Shown: piece after piece, positions 39,701 to 52,262 of the stretch
How positions within the stretch are numbered: the stretch's first letter is position 1
How the letters are laid out: every line of letters starts with the position of its first letter
Notes under the pieces: model-generated
Told to the model about the DNA's origin: nothing
The model's input: only the letters and a program-made list of their open reading frames with translations
Database searches by the model: none
Program-made: the position numbers and the translations under genes
Assembly: GCF_964340395.1 (NCBI RefSeq)
Contig: NC_135549.1
Coordinates: 33,189,832 to 33,253,831, forward strand
From: Glandiceps talaboti
Lineage: Eukaryota; Hemichordata; Enteropneusta; Spengelidae
Reading direction: 5' to 3'
Length of the DNA stretch: 64,000 nucleotides

Positions 39701-42700
39701 TTCCTGATATAATTCCTGGGGGTGGCAAGGGGGGCAGCTGCCCCCCTTAGATTTTTGAAAAAAGAAAGAACAAGCGACCTATCGGTCAGAATAGCTCCGC
39801 TGTTTTTTTTTAATTTTATTTTTTATTTTGGTGACACGTAGAAGTGGTTCAGTTCTTCAGCTCTTCACTATGCAGTTTTGTTTTAGCGATGCAATAAAGT
39901 GGTTAGTGGTTCATATGATGTCTCACTGTAAAACACATTTTACACAGAAGTTGGTAATGTATTGTACTTTTATACCATAGTCTCCATTTTATAACAAAAA
40001 TCTACTGTTATGAAAAATTCACAAAATTTCAGAAAGAAAATGACTGGGAAATGCACACAAGAAAAAGAAAAAAAAGAGGATTTTGAGGTTGGCTATAAAT
40101 AATTCCATTGTCTTACAGCTTTAACCCTGGGAAATTTTAATGATGAATGAAATAAACTAGGGATCTAAAATAATTTTGAGGCAATTTCAATTTCAATTTT
40201 CTAACAAATTTACCAAGTCAACAACATTCAACTTGAACAAGTTGTAGTAGATATATATATAGGGAAGAAATGTATTAATCGCCATCTTAGTTTCCGGACG
40301 GCGACAATCCCTGCCAAGTACCCAAAAGAGGGTCATTCTGGCAGCCATACGTTACAGTGGTAACACTCCTTCATGTTCTATTACCTTTCATAAAGAAAAC
40401 ACAACGAAATGGTTGAAGTGATCTTTTTTTTAAATTTCTTTTCATCACAACAACATAATCTGCGTGATCAAAAGTGTTGTAAACTAAACCAGAAAGAATT
40501 ATCGGACTGGCTAAACTTCCCGATGAACTGGAGTAAGGTCCAAGTCCAAGTAAGCCTCGATAGTACGTGAGAAAATCGTCTCAAACTAGCGATACAACTT
40601 TCAAAATATAACTTGACATGTCTTCATTTGTTAGATTTATACAATTCAATACGCGTTTTCACTCGAAAACAACAATTCTGTGAATAATGACACTCTGAAC
40701 GCAGCGATTTCTCGGACGATGTTACCACTGTAACGTATGGCTGACAACGACTTGCTTCCGGGTTAGTCCCTCGTGCATCCGGGTACCTGGGGTTGTCGCC
40801 GTACGGAAACTAAGAAAGATGGAATTTACAGTGTTTCTTGTGACCGGCGCGGCGCCTGTCAGCAGACTCGGCCATTTTTTTTCATCATTCCATTGTATTT
40901 AAACCTTGTACTTGACATTTTGCAATATTTATAATTCTCAACAAAATACCTCAACATGCCTCACGTAGCTCACTTCGCTCGTACTCAAAGCAGCCCCTCG
41001 CGGTATGATCACTGATGACATGACGAGAGAGAACCTTTTCGGATTTACATGTAGAACGGGGAAAGATACGCAAAACATAATGCAAAGTCTGAAGCCAAAT
41101 TAAAGTTGTGATTATTTTAATTATTTTTACTTGCCAAATATTTGCATTTTGGAAATGGCAAGACACGTTCATGTCGTTTAACTTTACATGTGAACTGTCG
41201 GCCAATAAACAAAATTTGGTTGATTCACAGTCTGCAGTTAGACTGCTCTTGCATAACTTCAACCGCATGCCTTCCTTACGCAAGTTGTCTTAATTCTGGT
41301 TCACTGTCACTCCAAATTGCACGACAATATAGAATTAATCACAAGTTACATGTTATCTGAAAACATCACATTTTTATAGTGGGTCTGAAGTGAGATTTTA
41401 GTGAGTACCAAGAACGTCCTGTGTTGTTACTTGCTGTGGAAAATCGCCCGGTCAAATGAGGTCAGCTTCAGCTTCTGGTCGAATCAGGATAGAGTATGCA
41501 AATAAGGACATTGCGGACTGGCTGATTATGTAGAAGGGGTGCAGAATTTGGATTTGAAGTTTACAACCCTGTTTCGAATAAACGCTTGTCACTTCATGCA
41601 TTTGGGCCCCCAATGCATAGAATTGTGACTATAGCACACATTACATTGCTTGTTTGACGTCAATAGTGTCTTTTGAAAAGTGGCAGTTTACTTAACCCTT
41701 TCACCACCAGTACCCGGTATACCGGGACGCGCTAGGGCGCCCACCAGTACCCGGTATACCGGGACGCCAAAGTTCATTCACCTATCTTGCCGTAAAACCG
41801 TTCAAAGGCAGCAATTGCTGCAAAATTTGCTGCCATAACTAGTTCCACACATGCGTATTAGCCTTGTTTATATTGCCTGCCATTTTGAATGTATGATAGT
41901 GAACGGTATCGAGAGCTACGATCCAAATGACGAGCGATCGTAATTTTACGTGCGTTTTTCGCCCACAAGATCGAATTTAAACATGGCGGATATAATTAAC
42001 GGCTCTCATAACATGGTCTACGATATAAATTATGTCACTGTCTTTGAATATTTCGACTGAATTTGACTCGAAATACATCATTGAATACAAGTATTTAGCT
42101 GTGGGAACACATTGTACTTGTGTGTAAGCATCAAATTCCCGCTAAGTCCGTATGAGCTGCCGGCGGCAGTTTACGGTTGAATTTTTGAATGTCGGCAAAT
42201 TTACGCAATCTTGTGACAGGTACCGACTCCCATACTAACGTCTTGGTTGTAATTTTTGGCTATAAAATGGATTATTTTGGTTTTATTTCTTTTGTTACAT
42301 CTCAGTAATGACTTGTATTTTTACTAGCTCAGCGTGTAAAGGTCAGTGGAGGGAAATTTATGCACGATACGGGCGATTTTACGAATCGGATTTTTTATAT
42401 GCGTTTTTCAACGTAATATTCAAATTTCAACATCGCCGAAGCAAAATCTGTCTCCCCTAACGTAACTTACAATGTAAATAACGGTGCTGTTCGTAGAAAT
42501 TTCCACTCAATTTTGACTATGAATACGATGTTTTATACAAGGAGATGACTGAGTGAACTCAATGCAGGAAATGGAAGGATCAGATTATCGCAACGTAACT
42601 TCAAAGTCCCGACTGCATATTTGGTTTTGTGGGTACAGCATGTTGGCAAAAAGCGCCACTTTGGCGTCCCGATTTGGACTCGTATACTACCAACTTGTGG

Positions 42701-45700
42701 GCATTTTTTACTGATTTTGAGCATAAATTTGGTGATAATTTTTTGTTGTTCTGTCAAATAATGATATATAATTACACAAACTGATTTTTCTGAAGGTATT
42801 GGTGCAACGACTTCAGGTATTTTTGTCCCTTTCATTGTCGGTGCGGGACCGACTAATTGCGTCGTAATCAGATTAGAGAGCCGTTATTTTTTTCCGTTCA
42901 AATTTAATACGACTGAAAATAACATTTTCTGCCAAATTTTCGCCGATTTTGACCATTTAACCAGTATACATAATTTTGTAGAAACATAAATGTTGGTATT
43001 TTGAATTTAGTTTGTTATATAAATGTTTTGTTTATTTGTGACATGTCAATAAATAAACAACACAGGTTTTTTTTACCAATATTTTCTTATTTTAACCCAA
43101 ATTTCAGTTGTGAATGTGATATTTGAATCTGATTATTTGTAAGTATGATATAGACAATTTATTTTCCAGTAAAATGATACCTAATTTTCAAAGATTGGTC
43201 AATTCTAAGTATTTTTATATCAATTTGATTGCATACCACTCACCCTCACTTTATGTTAGTGAGGGGGCTGGTGGAGCACAAACAATCCCATGAGGCCAAT
43301 GGTGGTGAAAGAGTTAAAGTCTCGTCGACTGATTTCCAATATGGCGTCGGTCATAATGCTCATTAACATATTCATTTTTTTTTCAAATTACAAAAAAAAA
43401 ATCATAAAAAATAAAAATGAAGATGTGCTGACTTGAAATTAACAAACCTGAGTAAGCTACCCCCTGCGCATCAACACACCAGATATCAAAGCAATCTGAC
43501 AATAAGTTTTCACGGAGATGATGAAAATGACATTTTATGAAAAAAAATCATAAAAAATTGAAAATGGCACAGATCAACTTGGCATGAACATATCTGAATA
43601 GCCTCCCCCCAGGGAACATGCACACCAATATCTAAGAATACTGACTGTCACTTTCGGAGAAAATAATGAAAATATAAAAGTTTGACGGACACCTATGACT
43701 CACTCTACTCTCTATACTCTATACAACCTATACCTAAAGCTACGCTTTCAGCTTTCGCTGACAGCGGAGCTAAAAAAAGCAACTTTTTGAATACTTAGCG
43801 ATGCTATTAAAATCGTTATTTATGTGACGATTCCTTGCATGCGCGATTTCAATGGATAGTTCATAAAAGTGACTGTACACTGACTCATGGCTAATATGTA
43901 TCTTATATCGCTATTGTACGCTGGCTTAACTTTGAATAAAAATGTGTCCAGTTAAAAATTGTAACTTTTTGCAGCAAATTAAAAATTCTTTGCGTGGGAA
44001 AGTACAAAAGAAGTGCGCACTGTGCATTTTCTGCGAGTAACAGTAGTCTCAATCTTGAAAGTCTCCTTCATTTGAAGATAGCAAGTCGCAATTATAATGT
44101 CAGCGAGTGAAACTCAAAAAAAAAAGACGGAAAAAGTCGTTCAACGTGAGGTTGCCTGCTATGCTGCATGCAGTGATTCCGAAGATGCGCTCGATCTCAT
44201 TTACATCTTGTTCCTTATATTAAAACATTTCATGTTGATAAAACGGCAGATCTCTTTTTGGAATATTTGGTGGCCCTGAAAAACTATTACACTAGGTACG
44301 CAGTTTAAGATCCACTATTTGAAGATATTTCTTTCAATAATTGTGTTCTACATTGTCTTTGGTTAAAATGTTGTTTGATATAATTATCTCATTGCACACT
44401 GACACTAGCGTTATTCCGCAATTCATTTTGAAGCGACAATTTGCTATGGAAAGAATGGCCTGAATTTGTAAACAGAGCTGTACCTTCGACATCAAAATCT
44501 TCAATTTCCATTATAATGATAATGACAAGGAGAATTCACTGAGTTCACATTGGGTTCCGACATAAAAGAGGCCATAACAGTTTTGGGAGTTGGGTAAAGA
44601 AAATGATTATTTTGTTGTGTTACTTATTTGAGAAAGCACCATCCATTTTTTTTACTTTGAATGTGACATCTTTTCGGCAACTACTTTGAAAGATAAGACA
44701 TTAGGCCAGAAAAAATGAAAAAGCTGTTCAACCTACCCATATATTTTTTTCTGGTGATGGGCAATATATCCTCATGCGGGCTTCGCATTTTTTTTCAAAA
44801 TCAAGGATATTTCTTTATATTTTCTGAATAGTACATGTAACAATACATGTATACATTTGAGTCTATTCCAAATTATATAATATCTTATACAGTGGTTTAC
44901 TTGGCTCTGGTGTTGCATACAAGCATGAATTGGGATTAAATATCCAATGTGCACTAAAAATTAAACAAACGTACGGTTTACGACCATTGGGCCACCAAAA
45001 GTCTGAAAGTCTTGAAATGTTTTGCTCTTTATTCGTGATTTTTTGGAACCAAATTAAACTTCAGGAGAAGTCATTTACCATGTGCACATCCGCATAATAT
45101 CTTTCAGCTTTGCCACAACAAAATACACTTCCAGATAATATGTAATGCATAGCATAATTGTTTCAATTCTGGTATTTTATTATGTCTATGGTTTGATATT
45201 TTTCATCGTTGGAGTTGTCTCCTTCCAATGCATCATTGTACCATATAATTTTATATCCCCACTGTAGTGTAGGTGACAGAAGGGGTGGCTAAAATAATGA
45301 TTGAGTTTCAATTGGCGGGGCTTAACATTTTTGAGAAGAGAGGGTGAGAGGAACTATACCTTTTGTTTAACCATAAATTGTGTACATTTCCTAACTGTAG
45401 CTATGCAGACAAATTGCATGAGATAGTATCAAGATGACTGAATAAGTTCTATCTAAACTCGACCTGAAATATTTTGCTGTCATTATATATGGTTTGTTTT
45501 ATCCTTGTCAAGCATTGTGAAAAAATGAAATCGACCTACTTACCCAATGTGATGGGTTACGTTACCCGATGACAAGCATTTTTTATTTTTTCTGACCTTA
45601 CATATGATATTTAATTGAGTATGCTAAAATATATATTATGTAAATTGCACGCAAATTTATGTAAATTAGCACTTTTCTAAATTTTAATGCCTGATTGCAC

Positions 45701-45746
45701 CAAGACAAAGTTCTGCCCCCCTTGGCAATTTGGTCAGGCTACGGTC

Positions 45747-45840
<94 letters not shown>

Positions 45841-46830
45841 ACACAGGCAGACAGACAGACAGACAGACACTTTGCCATGCCTATAGTACTACTGAACCTT
45901 ATCAGTTCAGTTGTGCTAAAAATAGCGATGATGATGAGTTGAATGTTTGAATGGAGGACACATTTTAGCAAGGACCTTTGTAATGACAGATTTTGACTGT
46001 GTACATGTGGCAGATACTTAAGAAATCTACCAGCATGAACTTCAAGGTACATGTGTACTACATGTACATGTAGCTTTGAAGCTTGACCTTGTTGGGCCCA
46101 ATACAACATATGTATAATGGAAATTATTGATGTGCAAAATGTACATACATGTATGTCTTGCATTTGACGCGAGATCACAAGTCTTGGAATTGTTTATTAC
46201 ATACTTTCACATGTACATGTATGTATTTATTCTGAGGCAACAAGTCGCAATTAAAACTTTTCATCAAATAAATGTGAAAACAAAAAAAGTTTGAATACAA
46301 AAAAAACACTGATTAAAGCTACAACTTTAGTTAGTTTAGTTTGTACTTGGAAGAGTTTTGTCGGGGTTTTCACACGAGACAATATACATTATATACGCCT
46401 TCATGATGAACCTTTGTTTTGATGTCCTACTTATCTCAATCAGCAAAATTAATTTGAAAGAATTACGGAAAAACAAAAGAAATGGGATGTACACAAGTCT
46501 GAAGTATTAGGACTGATAAATACAATTTCCCATTGATGTTTGACAGAGATATAAATAATTCCTTGTGAGTTGAATTTGTTCACTGTCTTGACGTCACAAT
46601 CGGGTCACACTCACAGTGAATGGGAATGGACAGAAATATATGTATGGTACATAAACCTAATGAAGATGCAAACATTGCAATATTCAGGCTAAAATGTAGT
46701 TTGAAGCCCAATTTTTCTACACGTATGCAGTAAAATGTGTTATACATATGTATATACAATGTGTAATGTGATAGGCAATACATATCCCAATCTGGCCAGG
46801 TATTTTTAACAAGCCTTCAGTCAAAGACAT

Positions 46831-46862
<32 letters not shown>

Positions 46863-49747
46863 TTTTCAACTTGTGTGTTGTACATGTATTGGGTAAGATG
46901 ATTAACTTTTTGGCAATTTAAACATGGAAATGCTTTGCTGGACTTTCAAAGGATGCAAACAAGAATCAAGGTCACGAAATTATGAACCTTGCATGCATAC
47001 ATGTACATGTACATGTATGCTTCACATGGTCAAACCCAATGAACATATTATCACTTCAAATGAAGATAACCAAAATTTGGCAATGGTCAAGGCTGTCTAA
47101 AGAAAGCTCATATTTGATATTTTTGGTGTAGGTACTTGAACTATGCATTATACATACAAAGCTTTGACACATATTGTGAAATTTGACAACAAATATATAC
47201 AAATGTATGGCCTCCATTCAGCCATATTTGATTCAGTTGCAAAACCAAGTGATGAGCTTCAGGGTTTTACATCACTTTTGGATTGTGGGGGTCCCAAGTG
47301 GGGGTCCTTGGGACCCAAGGCCTGAAAATTTGGGGTCCCAACTGCAAATCCGAGGGTCATTCACAAAATCAAGAAATTGATGTCTGATAAATGAGGTAAT
47401 AGGACAATGGACATCAAAATAAGCACGAACAAAATTGAATTGAATTTAAAATTAATTTGAATTGAATTGGCAAATGAAAAAATAACTAAATATTACTTTA
47501 AGTCCAGTCTTTATTCAGTCAATAACATAACAAAATAACAACTCTGTTATATTCATGTAGTTTACATTCTACCAGCAGCTCCTGGAACAAACTTTTTGGC
47601 TGTGATCTAGACCAGGAAATACAAGTCATCAATGACAGGGCCAACCAGTATAATGATTCAGTCTTTCTATTCCCCCTTTTGCTACACCTCCTCAACATAT
47701 TTTGCATTGATACCAATTTTCTTGTGTATTATTATGACTTATGCCACGAGTTTCATCAAGTATTAGTACCAACACAGTCAACTCCATGTATCTGGTCAAT
47801 AAGAATTTTGATAGTACCTAGTACCTTTTCAATGCATTCGAACTCAATGACAATCCTGGGTCGTTTGTAAGTCTAAACCGTTCAAATTTTGAACATGCAT
47901 GAAATCGGTAAATACATATCGCAAGGGAGATCCCGTTTTATACTAGCTATAACATAATCAGTATGGAGAGTATGTAATTTAGCTGTGTATGATTTTAGAT
48001 TGACTACGAGCTGGCCAACTTCATGGACAACAATTGAACACTGTTAACGTGACTACTAGAGTCTTGATTGTCGTGTAAGAGTTGAGTTTCGGAAGTTTAA
48101 TTTGTACATCCGTACAAGTCAGTGAAGGATTGTTGCTTTCGTTTTCAAACAAGGGTCTCATATTGCAAAATGTTACGGTCTGACATGCAACGAAGCCATT
48201 TAAATTGACCAAGCCACCCATTGTTGGACGATCAATCGTTTCTCGGTAGTGCCATGCCAGTAATTTCTCACTAGTATCGGCTGGTGATGCTGCTATAATA
48301 GAATCTGTGTCAAACAGCCTGCTACAGAAGGAACAGCGGAGATCAGTCTTTCATCTCGGAGCAGTGGCCATGTTTAAAGTTGAGAATAATGGTAAAAATT
48401 TAACCCAATTAGAAACAAGTTAACAGTTTGCGAAAGTATGTAAACAAAGGGGCTACACAGTATATATTCTTCTTATTGGTGTAAACGTTAACGTCCTTAT
48501 GAATAAATAAATGAGATTCTGGAGTGTTCCATTTCAAATCAGGGGCTTCCGATGTAGTTAGTAATGAGATGCGAGCACACTAAAATGGAGGGAGATATTT
48601 AACTACGACGAAATTCCTGCGTCCCAGGGGACGCAGTGGTAATTTTTATCAAGGTCCCAAGTCCATAATTATGCGTAAAGGACGCATTATATTATCTTTG
48701 TACCAGGTTTGGTTGAAATCAGTTGATGCATGTCTGAGATATGAGGGTGAATGCACCAACAGATAGACAGATTGACGGATGGACGTAACTCAAGGTAATA
48801 GCCCCCTCCGTAAAGACAGAATGTGGTCAAATTTTCATGTCATAACATAAAGTGGCATGCATACATCATAACATGTACACTGTATGTCCCATATGACCTT
48901 TGTACCAGGTTTGAATGTAGATCAGGAAATGGCCATGGGGCACATGAAACTGTTTATACGTTTTCCATACGTTGAATCATATTCAAATTTTACAGGTCTC
49001 ACTGCACCAAGAGATTTAGCTAATAGTTACAAGTAAGAACTGCGACTGCATGTCTTACTCTCCAACTTCAATGCAATGATAACCGTACGATGTTTGCTAA
49101 CAGTAAGCCTCACATGTCCCATCACATACACACAAATAACACGTTAATGTCACCTCTCAATTTATTCAATAAATCATCGAATTCAATACATCATATAATT
49201 ACATATATGCAAATGTACACTAACACCATTAATTTCGGAATGCATGCATATGGGCTACCAGTCACTGTTCTCGGGCTACCAAATTTAAATGATGGTAGCC
49301 AACTTGGGCTACCAAGAAAAAAAACAAATTTCGAGCCCTGTTGTTACATGTATCTTTGCAATATATGTGATAATTTGGCTGTTGCTCTGGGCATACATTT
49401 TTTGAATGTTTGTTCACTTATCTATGAATCCCTGATGTTATCTTTGCAATGTACACTACATGATCATCTGGCTGTTGCTATAGGTGTGGTCGTGTTGCTA
49501 GGCACATTTACATACATTTTTGGAATGTTTATTCATTTGTCTATTAATTCCTGTTATCTTTGAAATACACATGATCGTTTTGATGTTGCTATGGGTGTGG
49601 CCTTGTTGCTAGGCAAATTAACATACATTTTTTGAATGTTTACTCACTTGTCTATTAATCCCTGTAATATCTTTGTGAAATACACCACTGTTTGGCTGTT
49701 GCTATGGTCTTTAAGTTGTCTACACACACATTCCCACACACACACAT

Positions 49748-49797
<50 letters not shown>

Positions 49798-52231
49798 CCA
49801 CACACACACACATACACACACATCCACACACACATCCACACACACACATATGTACGTACATACATACATACATACATGTACATACATACATACATGTACA
49901 TACATACATACATACATGTACATGTACATACATACATACATACATACATACATACATACATACATACATACATACATACATACATACATACATACAGACA
50001 GACAGACATACAGACATACAGACATACATACATGTACATACATACACATACATACATACATACATACATACATACATACATACATACATACATACATACA
50101 TACATACATACATACAAACATACATGTACATACATACATACATACATACATACATACATACATACATACATACATACATACATACAGACATACATACATA
50201 CATACATACATACATACATACATACATACATACATACAGACAGACACGAACGACTTCACCATGTCTACATTTGTACATGTACTGTATAACAGTGACACTA
50301 CTGAACCTTATCAGTTCAGTTGCTAAAAACACAACATGAAGACTACCCGTGTGCATGTGTATATTGTCAATTGCACATTTACATCTACATGTACAATGTA
50401 CATGTGTGTGTTATTGAAAGTTCTGTCTTGTAGAAATCTTACCAACCAAATTGTGTTATTAAACACAGTGCTGATTGCCTACATATAGCATACTTGTAAA
50501 GTATACGTCACCTGTCACCAATCTCGCATTCTGATTGGTTGAGAGCCCTGCAGATACACAGGCGTATTTTTCACCAACAGCCGTATTTTTGCTTGTTGTA
50601 TCACGTGATCACTGCACATCCCCTTGTAAACAAATCTAGCAGACAACTAGAGATCGAGCTATAACCAGCATTTCCAATGCCAAATTTGTTGTCAATCGAA
50701 CAAAATATCACCGTTGTATACATTGTAACAAGTCTTTGAACTGTATGTTTTGTGTCAGAGGGAAAATGTCAAAAATTCCATGCAGAACGGCGATAGTCCA
50801 GATACGGTCGTCACGCGATCGTGAACATGAATTCCTAAATTTATGAAGGATATCAAAATTACCACCACAGAGTGTGCATTTTAGAACAACAAAGTATATC
50901 ACGAACATTTATGTAAATTTAATGGAATACAGTACGCAAAACAAAGACGCACTCATTTTTCTGCTGAAGGTTATAAGTTTGAATATATATATGAGTGATA
51001 TGCAAATAGTAAACAATACGTCATACTACTGAGCAAACACGCACTCTAATTGGATGATAAAGTTAAGGCTGAGATGTAAACAACCGCATTGCAGTTACCA
51101 GAGAGGTGCATGATACTACGCTCAACAGTATAACGCGGAAGTGATTTTATTTTAACATGAAACAGCATTTTTAGACATTCGAAAATGAATTCATAGTCGC
51201 AGGTGACGTATAAGTATGTTATTTGCCAAATACTGTTCCACATCTTGCTGCTCGAGGTAATTTTTCTGGTATAACGGCTCGCCTCCGGCTCTCCGTTATA
51301 CCAGAAAAATTACCTCTCGCAGCAAGATATGGAACGGTATTTGGCAAATAACATATACGTATACATGTACATGCTTTTAATAGTCTTTTATTTTAAACAT
51401 TGGCCTCAGTTTAAACTTTGACAAATAACATTTCTTTATCTTTTCTTTACATTGTATAAACATTGATCAGAATATCTTATTAATCACCTACAGTGTAGAC
51501 ACTTCTGTCATTACCAACAACCAAACCTATATCTGATACAACACATGTACATTGTTTGCCAAGTTTTTTCTGTATTTAAAATTCAAGATTTTTAACCAAC
51601 AATATATTATTATTAATTGTACATGTGAAACTAATTTACATGTCAAAGATCATACATGTACATGTACCTGTATATCAGTTCTTCACCTATACAGTACATG
51701 TACCTGTACATTTGTATATCAGTTCTTCACCTACACATACATCACGATGAAAACATGTATTTTCCAAAATGGTGGGTAGTGACGTCACAAACTATCGTGA
51801 GGTTTTGGAGTCCTCAACAGTAAGGTATAGCAAGTCTTATGTATTACGATATTTTGTCCAGATGTGATGCGTATGTCACTATGTGTACATATATATGCAA
51901 CTTTTTAGAGTTTTGAAACTGTACTTGTCTTTTGATATTTAGTTTGAAACAATTTTAGCTTTTCTGAGAAAACTAATCAAAAACTGTAATTGAAAAAAAT
52001 CAGTGTGCAAAGATTGAGTTCAGAGAGGATTTAGACCAGGGTCACAACATAGAACTGTGAACAAGTCTCATTCTAATTATACAAATATATAGGCAAGATA
52101 TTGTACTTTTGCTGACAGAAAGTCCACACATATCAACTTATATAATGTATTTCATGATTTATAATGATGACCTACAAGGGTCACCAATGCAACCATTTCA
52201 ATTCTAAAATCGTCAACTTCAACCCAATAGC

Positions 52232-52262
<31 letters not shown>

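Noticed and set aside
44097-44279. Small gene starting MSASETQKKKTEKVV
   Set aside because: A 60-codon frame with a long A-run and no domain or splice support. The better-looking peptide nearby is in another frame. Kept only as a note in the unassigned region.
49636-50356. His/Thr/Tyr- and Cys/Val/Met-repeat proteins
   Set aside because: All frames of a (CA)n/(CATA)n microsatellite are open. The same applies at 13359-13796, 36633-36824 and 45684-46178.
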